Assembly (NCBI RefSeq): GCF_000936425.1
Contig: NZ_AVFK01000013.1
Coordinates: 62,001 to 126,000, forward strand
DNA from: Skermanella aerolata KACC 11604
GTDB taxonomy: Bacteria; Pseudomonadota; Alphaproteobacteria; Azospirillales; Azospirillaceae
DNA: 64,000 nucleotides
Direction of reading: 5' to 3'
Shown in pieces: positions 41,928 to 50,612 of the stretch. The notes beneath the pieces were generated by a model. It was given only the letters and a program-made list of their open reading frames with translations, did not search any database and was not told the DNA's origin. Position 1 is the stretch's first letter; every line of letters begins with the position of its first letter. Position numbers and translations under genes: made by a program.

Positions 41928-43949
41928 TCAGCCGACCCCGGCCTTGCGGAATCCCTCGATGTAGTGATCGTTGTAATCGCGGTGCAGCGGCAGGTAATTG
42001 GCGCGGAACCAGTCGATGCTGAATTCCGGCTGGAGCTTCCGCAGATCTTCCAGGTACCTGCCGGCTTCCTCGACTTTGCCCATGTGCCCAAGGCTTGCGA
42101 TCAGGGGACGGTAGGCGCCCTGGAAATTGGGGTTCGTCCGCACCGCCCGCCGGCCGATCTCCGCCGCCCGGTCGTGCTCGCCGGCCAGGAAGAAGGCGAT
42201 GCAGTCCGTCGTCCTTGCGTAGAACGGAGCCGGGTGCTGCTGCCAGATCTCGTTGGTCGCGGCGATCTGGTTCAATGCTTCCGGCGCGTTGCCGGCATAG
42301 CAGAGGGTGACGGCGCTGAAGTCGCGCGCATACGGCGAATTCGGATCCAGATGGAGCGAGTGCCGGAACAGGTCCAGCGCGCGTCCATAGTCGTGATCCA
42401 GGAACGACGCGATATGGCCCGCGATCGCCAGGGCGAAAGCGTCTCGGGAGTCCAGTTCCATGGCGCGCTGGATCAGGAAGCGGATCTCGGCTTTGGTAGC
42501 GTTCCGGTCGCTGTTCCAGTTCTGGCCGATGCTGAGGGTGTACCAGAAAGCCCGCCACGAATAGACCATCGACTCATGGGGGCCGGCATCCTGAGCGGAC
42601 GTCAGAAGGCGGTCGGCCTCGGCGTAGGCTTCCGGCGTGAGCTTGAAGATCAGCGGAATGGCGCGCATCACGCAGTCGTAAGGGCTGAGCGACTGGCTGG
42701 GAAGACGCGATGCCCTGCGGATCTCGCAAAGTTCGATCTCCCGGTCCAGCCGGTAGGCCAGGGTCCTGGAAAGGTCGTCGATCAGGTCGAACCCGGCTCC
42801 ACCAAGCGCGCAATCGTGATGGTTCGACCACAGGATGCGGCCGGTAGCCTCTTCCTGCAATTCGGCGCAGAACCTGATGTTGTCCAGAAACGGCAGGCAG
42901 GTGAGACTGACGCGATAAGACCCTTCCGGTGCAGCCGGACTGCCGTCGGCCGGCAGGATGACCGGCGTCGGTGGACCATTGCGCACGGCCAGCCAGCGCT
43001 TGCGGGACAGCGCCTCGCGCAGGGCGGATGCCAGGACCGTGACGGCGGCGGCATCGGCCGGGCCGCCGATCGCGGGAAGCTTTTCCACCACGGTGATCGT
43101 GGGATACAGCACCTCCCTCAGCCTGATGGACGACATGGCCGGCGGTGGAGGCGCCGGCTGCGATGGCGCGAGCAGGGAAGGCGGTGTTGCAGGATGGGTG
43201 CTGCGGTGCGCCTCCTCCGACCGGAGGTGTCGCAGCAGGGCTTCGGTTTCCCCCGAAGGCTTGATGTCCAGCTCACGGGCTAGGGCGTCGCGGCATGCCT
43301 GGTACTGGCGGATCGCGGCGGCGACGTCGCCACGAACCGCGTGACGCCGGATGATCGTTCGATGGGCCTCCTCGCTGGTCGGGTCCAGGGTCAGGAGGGA
43401 GAGTGCGATCCGCTCCACCCAGTCCGCATCGCAGCCTTCCGGACCGCGCGCGAGCGCCGCTTCCAATGCTTCGCAGACCCGTCTGCGCAGCCTGATCCGT
43501 TCGACCAGCCGCCAGTCTTCGAATGCCGGGTCGCGGACGTCGACGTTCTCCAGCAGGTCGCCGCAATATAGGGAAACCACGGCTTCGAGATCGGCGGGAT
43601 CGTGCGAACGCACGAGGCGATCCACCTCGAGGGCATCGACCCAGATCGAGCCGAGGTCAAGGCCTACGCGCTGGACGTCCGCGAAAAGGACCGCCAGGCC
43701 GGATGAGAGGAGTGTGGTGCGCACTTCCTTGAGACACTGGCGGAGGCTGGCCTTCGCATCGGCAGCCTCGCTCCACAGTAACTCCGAAATCTTGCTTCGG
43801 TTGGAAACACCGCCCGGCGACAAGGCAAGGTATGCCAGCAAAGCGCGCGATTTGACGCTTTTCGGCGTTGCGTCGCGGCCGTCATGGCTTACGAGCCGCG
43901 TGTTGCCAAGAATGTAGAGACGAGCCGCCGGCTTACGATCGAAAGGCAT
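41928..43949 (-). CDS. BTAD-domain transcriptional regulator with TPR-like C-terminus
   Basis: 673 residues. Residues 10-110 are an OmpR/SARP-like winged helix (LYILGNTRLVSHDGRDATPKS, then RALLAYLALSPGG and SKISELLW). Residues about 110-260 are the BTAD domain (LDPTSEEAHRTIIRRHAVRGDVAAAIRQYQ). From 420 on there are several TPR-like helical pairs (EAYAEADRLLTSAQDAG, YGRALDLFRHSLHLDPNSPYA, GKVEEAGRYLEDLRKLQPEF). A linker rich in Pro and Ala lies near 265-285. Such proteins are cytoplasmic activators of neighbouring or distant genes. It is upstream of the PAP2-like and subtilase genes, which may be its targets. Confidence 0.87.
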   Translation of the reverse strand: MPFDRKPAARLYILGNTRLVSHDGRDATPKSVKSRALLAYLALSPGGVSNRSKISELLWSEAADAKASLRQCLKEVRTTLLSSGLAVLFADVQRVGLDLGSIWVDALEVDRLVRSHDPADLEAVVSLYCGDLLENVDVRDPAFEDWRLVERIRLRRRVCEALEAALARGPEGCDADWVERIALSLLTLDPTSEEAHRTIIRRHAVRGDVAAAIRQYQACRDALARELDIKPSGETEALLRHLRSEEAHRSTHPATPPSLLAPSQPAPPPPAMSSIRLREVLYPTITVVEKLPAIGGPADAAAVTVLASALREALSRKRWLAVRNGPPTPVILPADGSPAAPEGSYRVSLTCLPFLDNIRFCAELQEEATGRILWSNHHDCALGGAGFDLIDDLSRTLAYRLDREIELCEIRRASRLPSQSLSPYDCVMRAIPLIFKLTPEAYAEADRLLTSAQDAGPHESMVYSWRAFWYTLSIGQNWNSDRNATKAEIRFLIQRAMELDSRDAFALAIAGHIASFLDHDYGRALDLFRHSLHLDPNSPYARDFSAVTLCYAGNAPEALNQIAATNEIWQQHPAPFYARTTDCIAFFLAGEHDRAAEIGRRAVRTNPNFQGAYRPLIASLGHMGKVEEAGRYLEDLRKLQPEFSIDWFRANYLPLHRDYNDHYIEGFRKAGVG

Positions 43950-44558
43950 CGATGCGGTACCTTCCCCTGGGTATGTGACTGCTAAGCGTTTCCTTTGTTT
44001 CCTGCTCCGCTATCGCGCTGGGGCACTGCATAAACGGTGAGACGGGTAAATCCCAGTGCCTATTTGGGCTGAGTGCCGTATAGTGTAAAAGAGATATCAA
44101 TACTTTCAATGCCGATTCGATAGAGCGAAGACATCAGCTTTGTCCCGGTGCCTCTAAATCTATCAATGGCCTACCATGGCAAGTACCAGCTCAGTTCAAA
44201 AGGAACGCTGTCCTGTTCTTTAGGGCTTTCACTGCTCGATGAACGCCGGACGGATTGTTTGCTTCATCAAAGGACGACGCGCCCAAAAGGTCACAAGCGA
44301 TTCTGAAGATCCGGCCTTCAAGTGACTTTTCTCACAAAGCGCCCTTTCCAGGCACGGTAAAATCCCGGCAGCATCCTATCCCAGGCGGCACCGTCGCCGC
44401 GGCGCTGTTTTTTCGGTCCTTTTCACGCCCGTTTGTCGTTTTTGTCCGCCAAAGCATTGTGCGATTTCACGCTGCCGTCACGCTCCCGCCGCATATTCCA
44501 ATCTGGGGCAGCCGATGAGGATGTCCTCCGGATGCACGGGAAAGGGCGGGAGAAGGCT
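43950..44558. other. Divergent region between BTAD regulator and cyclase
   Basis: About 600 bases, the second longest gap in the window, with no gene that I can support. An 87-codon frame at 44255-44518 has no conserved sequence. The part at 43980-44230 is moderately AT-rich. Promoters for the minus-strand BTAD gene and the plus-strand cyclase must be here; I see no clear operator. A small RNA cannot be ruled out. Confidence 0.45.
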
Positions 44559-45278
44559 ATGCTGACCAGCGGTGAGATCGAGACTTTCGCAGGAACCGAC
44601 CTTCGCACCCTGATTGGGGCGGAGCCCAAGGCGGTCCCCGGTACGGTGCCGGTACCTTTCCCCTTCGAACATCGCTGGCTCGCCATTCTCATCACCGACA
44701 TCGCCGGCTACAGCAGGCTGATCGAGATCGACAAGATGGCGACAGCGATCCGCATCCGTCACCTGCGCCAGCATGTCATCCTGCCGACCGTCCGGGCGTA
44801 TCACGGATGGATCGTCAATCATGCGGGCGACGGAACGCTGATGGCGTTCGGAAGGTGCGAGGACGCTTTGCACTGCGCGATCGCCCTGCACCGCGGGCTT
44901 GCCCTTGCCGAACAGGAAGTGCCGGCCGACCGGCGGATCCATCTTCACATGGGCGTCAGCGTCGGCGATGTGCTGATTGCCGATGGCGAACTATACGGCA
45001 ATGCGCCCAATATAGCCGCTCGGCTTCAGAGTCTCGCCAAGGCGGGCGAAGTCTGCGTTTCCGACGACGTGCTGCATCGGATCGTCACGATGCCTGACGC
45101 CGAGGTCAAGCCGATGGGCGATCTGAAGCTGAAGAACATCGCAAGGATGGTGAAGGGCCACCGCGTCCTGGTGACGAATGTCCGGCCGACGGCAAGTCCC
45201 GTCGGCATGGAAAACCGCGTCCGGCGGCTGTCGCTGTCGCTTAAACGGCGGGACGCATGCCGTCCTGCTCCTCCCTGA
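44559..45278 (+). CDS. Class III adenylate/guanylate cyclase
   Basis: 239 residues from ATG 44559, preceded by GGGAGAAGG. The catalytic domain fills residues 38-215: metal-binding Asp47 (ILITDIAGYSRL) and Asp91 (NHAGDGTLMAFG), and the transition-state Asn151/Arg155 (NAPNIAARLQSL), all intact. Only about 35 residues precede it and there is no membrane or HAMP region, so it is a soluble cyclase. The neighbours (response regulator, PAS protein, histidine kinase) suggest cAMP or cGMP signalling by protein contacts. Its last 38 bases overlap the convergent response regulator. Confidence 0.9.
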   Translation: MLTSGEIETFAGTDLRTLIGAEPKAVPGTVPVPFPFEHRWLAILITDIAGYSRLIEIDKMATAIRIRHLRQHVILPTVRAYHGWIVNHAGDGTLMAFGRCEDALHCAIALHRGLALAEQEVPADRRIHLHMGVSVGDVLIADGELYGNAPNIAARLQSLAKAGEVCVSDDVLHRIVTMPDAEVKPMGDLKLKNIARMVKGHRVLVTNVRPTASPVGMENRVRRLSLSLKRRDACRPAPP

Positions 45279-45687
45279 TCCTCCGCTTGGTCTCCAGGCT
45301 GGAAGATATGAGGTTCAGCAGGGTATCGGCCGACACCGGCTTGATGAGTATTTCCGTGGCGAATTCCCGGCCTTCCGACCCCGCCCGCTGGTAGTCGGCC
45401 GTGACGAAGATGATGGTCACGCCGAGGGGCGCCAGTTCGGACGCGACAGAGATGCCGTCGATCGCGCCGCGCAGGCCAATATCCAGCACAGCCAGATCAG
45501 GCAGATCCTGATAAGCCAGTTCCAGCGCCTTTTCCCCGGTGTCGGCAGGACCGAGCACGGTGTACCCGGTCATCGACAACAACGACGCCCATCCCATCGC
45601 AATCAGCGAATTGTCTTCACAGATCAGAATGCGGTTCTCATTGGAGGTGTTTCCGCCAGTAAGGGGACTTAAGGCGCTGGACATCAT
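45241..45687 (-). CDS. Single-domain response regulator
   Basis: 148 residues. Receiver residues: ILICEDNSL (acidic pair), AVLDIGLRG (phosphoacceptor Asp near 68), IIFVTADY (Thr) and LIKPVSAD (Lys). No output domain. The first 15 residues (MMSSALSPLTGGNTS) are an extension. It is convergent with, and overlaps by 38 bases, the cyclase gene. Upstream is GGAGG. The cognate kinase may be one of the orphan histidine kinases nearby. Confidence 0.88.
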   Translation of the reverse strand: MMSSALSPLTGGNTSNENRILICEDNSLIAMGWASLLSMTGYTVLGPADTGEKALELAYQDLPDLAVLDIGLRGAIDGISVASELAPLGVTIIFVTADYQRAGSEGREFATEILIKPVSADTLLNLISSSLETKRRIREEQDGMRPAV

Positions 45688-45964
45688 TGCGTGACCTCCA
45701 TCAGGGATGGTTCACATTGGCTTCAAATGATTAATTTAATATTAACCATAAAAAATTGCTGCTGAAACCATGTCGGTCCGCAATATAAAACGTGCGGCCA
45801 ATCTATTATGTACAAGTCTGTCTAATGACTTGGTATGACCAATTATAAACTTTCATACCTTCTGAAATTTAATTACGAACGAATGATTGAAGTTTAAAAA
45901 CCAGGCATGAAGTGATCATAATACAGCTCGTTTTGCAAGAATCTATCTCAAAAGGGTCATAGCA

Positions 45965-46435
45965 GTGAGTATGATGACCACCGAAACAATTATACGCTCA
46001 CCTATCGTTCAATCGGCGCTCGACTACTGGAAGAGTAAAATCATCAACCGCATGATGCCGGCGCGTCGCGATATCGATCCTTGTGAGATTCCTCAACTGC
46101 TGCCGTGGCTGATATTGACGGACGTATTCTACGATCCACCCGATTTCCGGTATCGTCTTATCGGTACTCAGGTCGTTGCGCAGGCCCGTCAGGACTATAC
46201 TGGCAAGAGGTTTTCCGAAATGGACCATACGGGACCTGCGAGCACTGTCTGGATCGACAGGATGAAGGTGGTCAGGACGCGACAGCCGGTGTTCTCGGCT
46301 CCCCCGTATAGCGGCCCCAAAGCCGGCGTTGCGACCGTTTCCGGGATTCATCTGCCGCTGTCCAGCGATGGCTGGACGGTCGATATGATCCTTACGGCGG
46401 TGGATTTCGCGATGGTGCTCAAAACGCGGCCATGA
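45965..46435 (+). CDS. PAS_5-type PAS domain protein
   Basis: 156 residues. It is a canonical PAS_5 protein: LDYWKSKIINRMMPARRDIDPCEIPQLLPWLILTD at the start, followed by DPPDFRYRLIGTQVVAQAR, the ligand-pocket strand pair. It is better preserved than the one at 32792-33325. There is no output domain. The start is GTG 45965 (AAAAGGG seven bases before) or ATG 45971. It has a 277-base AT-rich upstream region. Such proteins are numerous in Azospirillum-type genomes, and their partners are mostly unknown. Confidence 0.82.
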   Translation: MSMMTTETIIRSPIVQSALDYWKSKIINRMMPARRDIDPCEIPQLLPWLILTDVFYDPPDFRYRLIGTQVVAQARQDYTGKRFSEMDHTGPASTVWIDRMKVVRTRQPVFSAPPYSGPKAGVATVSGIHLPLSSDGWTVDMILTAVDFAMVLKTRP

Positions 46436-46775
46436 TGTCCGATTCGATAAGGCTGTCGTTGACACTACCCAATACTTATCGTGTTATTTACTAAAGACAC
46501 TGAGTTGTTTAGAATTAGGATTCAAAAAACGCCAAAATCAAAACAAAATACACCGTGTTATGCTTAACAAGGCTGTCTTTTCTAGGTCTTTTTGCCTAAT
46601 CCTTGGTTGCCGGGACCGAGTTGGCCTTTGGAATGGTGACGTCGATTTCCGCACTGCGCGTGAAGGCTCCCTCCCATGTCACATCGGATCACACCGTTTC
46701 GTCATGATGTAGACCGCAAAGCCGGCGTTTCGGAGAGTCCGACGCGCTCGCCTTAAGAAACCCAAAGGAAGGGAC
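46436..46775. other. Low-GC gap before a decayed gene
   Basis: About 340 bases, AT-rich at the left end (46440-46600). On the minus strand 46596-46688 is a 31-codon open stretch ending in TAG whose translation (for example VTWEGAFTRSAEIDVTIPK) looks like the C-terminal end of a real protein, but no start or longer frame exists. It may be a fragment of a lost gene. Otherwise I see nothing here. Confidence 0.4.
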
Positions 46776-46910
46776 ATGAAGATCGTTGCTATCGGCGGCA
46801 CCGGATAGATCGAGCCTAGGACGGGGAAGAGGCCCCGCGGCAACGGGCGTGAGGTCGTGACCGCATCTCTTTCCTCGGATACCGATGCCTACCAGCGTTT
46901 TGAAATCTAA
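46776..46910 (+). pseudogene. Decayed NmrA-like NAD(P)-binding protein
   Basis: An ATG with a good Shine-Dalgarno (AAAGGAAGGG) begins MKIVAIGGTG, which is the start of NmrA/SDR-type NAD(P)-binding proteins, then stops at TAG (46806). After the stop the same frame continues with GNGREVVTASLSSDTDAY before TAA at 46908; this lines up with the second strand (HGHEVV.AS) of these proteins. So the first 45 codons survive with a nonsense codon and a worn segment, and the remaining ~180 codons are gone. Intact relatives often sit beside a cupin gene, and a cupin follows 16 bases later. Confidence 0.65.
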
Positions 46911-46926
46911 AGCAAGGAGCCCCTAC

Positions 46927-47343
46927 ATGATCCGAAGAATTCTCAGCGCGACAGCGCTTGCTATGGCCCTGCTCGGCGTCATGCCGGCTTGGAGCGCGGA
47001 CCAAAAGTCAAAAGTGACCCTGGTCTATGAACATGTACTTCCCAATGTTCCAGGTAAAAGCATCAAGGGCGTGCTTGTCGAGTATCAGCCTGGGGGGTCG
47101 TCGCCCGCACACAGCCATCCGAGTTCCGCCTTCATCTATGCGACGATCCTGGAAGGATCCGTCCGAAGCCAGGTGAACGACGGGCCAGTGATGGTATACC
47201 GGGCGGGTGAGAGCTTTTCAGAGATGCCTGGCGATCGCCATGGTGTCAGTGAGAACGCGAGCGACACCGCTCCGGCCCGATTGCTTGCGGTATTTGTCGT
47301 CGATACCGGAGAGACTGCCCTTACGACCCCTTACGGCAACTGA
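46927..47343 (+). CDS. Secreted small cupin protein
   Basis: 138 residues from ATG 46927, with AAGGAG upstream. Residues 1-23 are a signal peptide (Arg-rich start, ALAMALLGVMPAWSA), so it is periplasmic. The cupin core has GGSSPAHSHPSSAFIYATILEGSV (metal His pair and Glu-like region) and MPGDRHGVSENAS (second His). Single-domain cupins of this kind bind a metal and often act as dioxygenases or binding proteins; the function here is not known. It follows the decayed NmrA-like gene and may have been in its operon. Confidence 0.82.
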   Translation: MIRRILSATALAMALLGVMPAWSADQKSKVTLVYEHVLPNVPGKSIKGVLVEYQPGGSSPAHSHPSSAFIYATILEGSVRSQVNDGPVMVYRAGESFSEMPGDRHGVSENASDTAPARLLAVFVVDTGETALTTPYGN

Positions 47344-47380
47344 AACACCGCAGGCTCGCCGAGCGGATTGGGCGATACCG

Positions 47381-48562
47381 TCAGTGCAACATCCCGACGA
47401 GTGTTCCCCGAGGTTCCGGCGGGATTTGGCTGTCCGTGCCGTCGGACGCCTGATCCAGCCATTCAAGCACTCGCTCGGGACCTTCCTGCGCTACCGCCGA
47501 CCCGCTCACCATCGAAGAGGTCCATTCCGCGATCAGGTTGGGCAGGGTCACAGTCACGGATGTACCTTCGCCTTCCGCACTGACCAGTTCGAGGCTGCCT
47601 CCGTGCATTTCCGCGAGGGCCTTTGACAACGGAAGCCCGAGGCCGGTGCCTCCGGCGCACCGGGTCAGCGAACCATCGACTTGCCTGAACGGCTCGAACG
47701 CCAGTGCCACGTCTTCCGCGCGAATACCGATGCCGGTGTCCCGGACAGTGATGGCGACCTCACCGGCTTCGGTCGCTTCGGCGCCGACCACGATCCTGCC
47801 CCCCGACGGCGTGAACTTGACGGCGTTGGACAACAGGTTGAACAGAATTTGCTTCAACCGCACCTCATCGGCCCTGATGCAAAGCAGTCGCCCGTCAGCG
47901 ATGTCCATAATCAGGTCCACGCCCGCGTCCTCGGCGCGCTGGCGCATTGTCCGGCAGCAGCCAGCGACAACGCGGACGATATCCACGGTGCCCTCGTTCA
48001 GTTCGATCTTGCCAGCGTCTATTTTGGACATGTCGAGGATGTCGTTGATCATCGTCAGCAGATGCTGCCCGCTTTCCCGGATGTCGTGAATGTATTCCAG
48101 GTTCCGCTGGTCTCCGAGAGGACCGAACAACTCCATTTCCAGGACTTCGGAAAAGCCTATGATGGCATTGAGCGGTGTCCTCAACTCGTGACTCATGCCG
48201 GCAACGAACATCGCGCGGGTGTGGTTCGCCGCGATCGCTTCGTCTCGTGAGGACTTTAGGTCTTCCACAATCCTTTCATAGCGATCCTGGGCTCGCCGTA
48301 GTTCCTGTTGAGCCGCCCCGGCCACCGCCCACGCCTCAAGGCTGCTTCTCGTCCGTGCGGCAGTCCGCCTTGCCATGGCGCGATGCCGGACCGACAGGAG
48401 CATGACCCAGACCGCGCCAAGCACGGCGACAGCAGTGGAGGCTGAATAAGGTACCATTCCTTCCAGGTTGGCCCCAAGAGCCGCACCGGCCGCGGAAGCG
48501 AGCATGCTGAGAGCTATGCCGCTGCGCAGGGAAGACCGAGACCAGGAGGATAGGAAACTCAT
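47381..48562 (-). CDS. Sensor histidine kinase (HisKA/HATPase)
   Basis: 393 residues. Two membrane helices near the N-terminus (IALSMLASAAGAALGANL and TAVAVLGAVWVMLLSV) leave almost no periplasmic domain. Then comes a coiled coil (100-145) and HisKA with the phosphorylated His in FVAGMSHELRTPLNAII, and a HATPase with VRDTGIGIRAED and GGTGLGLPLSKAL. There is no PAS or GAF sensor, so the membrane part or a partner must sense. ATG 48562 follows GGAGG and is one base after the pentapeptide gene's end, so the two form an operon. No response regulator is adjacent on this strand. Confidence 0.9.
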   Translation of the reverse strand: MSFLSSWSRSSLRSGIALSMLASAAGAALGANLEGMVPYSASTAVAVLGAVWVMLLSVRHRAMARRTAARTRSSLEAWAVAGAAQQELRRAQDRYERIVEDLKSSRDEAIAANHTRAMFVAGMSHELRTPLNAIIGFSEVLEMELFGPLGDQRNLEYIHDIRESGQHLLTMINDILDMSKIDAGKIELNEGTVDIVRVVAGCCRTMRQRAEDAGVDLIMDIADGRLLCIRADEVRLKQILFNLLSNAVKFTPSGGRIVVGAEATEAGEVAITVRDTGIGIRAEDVALAFEPFRQVDGSLTRCAGGTGLGLPLSKALAEMHGGSLELVSAEGEGTSVTVTLPNLIAEWTSSMVSGSAVAQEGPERVLEWLDQASDGTDSQIPPEPRGTLVGMLH

Positions 48563-48563
48563 A

Positions 48564-49892
48564 TCATACCTCCGTTCCGATCGATGAAACCGTTCCCAGG
48601 AACGGCCGCGCCGTGGATATCCGGGGCAGAACGCACTGATCCAGAACGGCGTCAGCAAGGTCGGCGCCTTCGATGTTGGCGTGGGACAGATCCGCACCCG
48701 TCAGCTTGACGTTCCTCAGGTTGGCACCGCGGAGATCGGTCCCGATCAGCCGGGCCGATTCCAGGCTGGTCGCCCATCGGCGGCCGGGACGGTGGGTACT
48801 GACGAGAGCAGCCAGATTGGCCCCGCGCAGGTCCGCGCCGGACAGGCAAGCGCGCGTGAGGTTGGTGCCGCGTAGGTCGGCATGGGCCAGCCTCGCATCG
48901 CGCAGATCGGCGAAGCTGAAGTCGGCCATGGCGAGAACCGTTCGATGAAGCTGGGCTCCCATCAGGCAGCATCGGGCGGCGACTATAGCCGTCAGGTCCA
49001 GTCCCCTCAGATCCGCCCCGGACAGATCCCGGTCGGAAAGATCGCCCCGAATACCCCTGCCGCCGCTGCTGTCCAGCCAAAGCTTATGGTCCCGCAGGAT
49101 CTCGGACAGGAGGCCGGCGCCGGCATTGCAGGTGCTCAGCGCCCTCCCGCGCTCTATGGCTTCCCGTAGATCTGGATCGAGAAGCGCGCCCCGGAAATCA
49201 GCACCGTCCAGACAAGCTCCGCCGAGCCTGCTGCCGGTCAGCAATGCGCCGGTGAAGCAGGCTCCCGTCAACTGGTTGCCGGAAAGCGTGGCGCCTTCCA
49301 TGTTGGCGCCGGTGAAGTTGGTGTTGCGCAGATCCGCACCGTGCAGATTGACGCCGCACAGGACCGCATCGGTAAAATCCGACTGGACGACATAGGCTCG
49401 GCTGATCGTCGCGTTGGTCAGGTTGATGCCCTTTGCATTGGCCGACGAGAAATCGGGATGGATGGTTTGCAGTTCGGGACCTTGGGAGCGGGTGCCGTCA
49501 TATCGGGTCAGCGTGGCTTCCCGGATATCCGCTTCGATCAGGCGAGCCCCTTTCAGCAAAGCTCCCCTGAAGCAGGCCCCGCGCAAGTCGGCCTTCGACA
49601 GATCAGCGTTATCGAGGTTGGCGAGTCGCAGATCCGCGCCGAACAGAGTGGCCTTGCGCAGGATCGCACCCGGAAGCAGCGTGCGGTGCAGGACCGAGCC
49701 GGTCAGATCCGCCTCTGCGAGATTGCGGCCGGAAAGATCCAAGTCCGACAGGTCGTGATAGGGCAGCAGTGCCCGGCGGCCACCGGGCTGCGCGGTCACA
49801 TACCGCTGATGGGCTGCCAGAATAGTGTGAAGGGCACGCGGGTCCAGGCGTTGAAGTATCTGTCTGGCGCCAGGGTCACGATGCTGACTCAC
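48564..49892 (-). CDS. Pentapeptide-repeat protein
   Basis: 442 residues. Two long blocks of A(D/N)Lxx pentapeptides (about 45-245 and 280-430), for example LFGADLRLANLDNADLSKADLRGA, predict two right-handed quadrilateral beta-helices, with a linker (GRALSTCNAGAGLLSE) between. No signal peptide is seen. Some such proteins mimic DNA and protect gyrase; most are without known function. The start is GTG 49892 after AAAGGA. It is followed one base later by a histidine kinase, an unusual pairing. Confidence 0.88.
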   Translation of the reverse strand: MSQHRDPGARQILQRLDPRALHTILAAHQRYVTAQPGGRRALLPYHDLSDLDLSGRNLAEADLTGSVLHRTLLPGAILRKATLFGADLRLANLDNADLSKADLRGACFRGALLKGARLIEADIREATLTRYDGTRSQGPELQTIHPDFSSANAKGINLTNATISRAYVVQSDFTDAVLCGVNLHGADLRNTNFTGANMEGATLSGNQLTGACFTGALLTGSRLGGACLDGADFRGALLDPDLREAIERGRALSTCNAGAGLLSEILRDHKLWLDSSGGRGIRGDLSDRDLSGADLRGLDLTAIVAARCCLMGAQLHRTVLAMADFSFADLRDARLAHADLRGTNLTRACLSGADLRGANLAALVSTHRPGRRWATSLESARLIGTDLRGANLRNVKLTGADLSHANIEGADLADAVLDQCVLPRISTARPFLGTVSSIGTEV

Positions 49893-50612
49893 GTTTTTTC
49901 CTTTGCCATGATTATGCAGGCTTGATGAAAGCCTGATAAAGCAAAGGGAGTGCCAAAACGGGGTGAAGCCAGATTTCGTGGAGACGTAGAGAGATGATCT
50001 CCAGCAAAAAAATATAATGAATCATTATGCAATCATTGATGTAACCACAAATCCTTTTTTTTAGAATAGGATCAGCGTTTGGTCTGCTGATTTGTATATC
50101 AGACTTGAGAGGCTGTTTTTCAGCGTGGATCTTAACCATAACACTACACCTTTTCATCCTCATCCACCTTTACTCCATGAGCCCGGTATGCTCCCCAATT
50201 CCCAAACGTTAAAAATTTCTTCATCAAAACTGAAAATGAACGGTAGCCATATTGCAATTTGGGAAGCGAAAGATTTTCAATTTGCGAAACCGTCGATACC
50301 CGGTTCTTTGCAACGAAGCGTTCATTGATGAGAACAGACGGAGCATCCCTCCTGCTCGTCTGACTGAACGGCTTGCAACTCGGACGCAGCAAGTTCCGAG
50401 AATTAAATTTCGTCGGCGGTTTCGAAAGAAGCCCAATGACAGGCATATCAGATTTGCTCTACGGTATGGCGCAAGCCACTTTAATCAACGATTTACCACC
50501 GGAGTTGACAAAGAAGCCAGAATTGTCGTAATTGAGGTCAGAACTATGGAACGGATGTTCTTTTTGTTTGAAAACTTGGTCAAATGCAATTTTCTTGTAA
50601 TGGGATGCTGAT
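49893..50612. other. AT-rich island before an Xre regulator
   Basis: 720 bases, the longest gap here and one of the AT-richest stretches (bases 50041-50100 contain 21 G/C of 60). Short frames on both strands (such as 50252-50611) have no conserved sequence, no Shine-Dalgarno and poor third-position G/C, so I do not call them. It holds the promoters of the pentapeptide gene (minus) and the Xre gene (plus). A foreign or silenced segment is possible. Confidence 0.45.

Noticed and set aside
44255-44518. 87-codon plus-strand frame before the cyclase
   Set aside because: Composition is not like the genes around it and there is no family signal or ribosome site.
50252-50611. 119-codon frame whose stop touches the Xre start
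   Set aside because: The touching stop looked like coupling, but the frame begins with TTG without a ribosome site, has low third-position G/C and no recognisable sequence.
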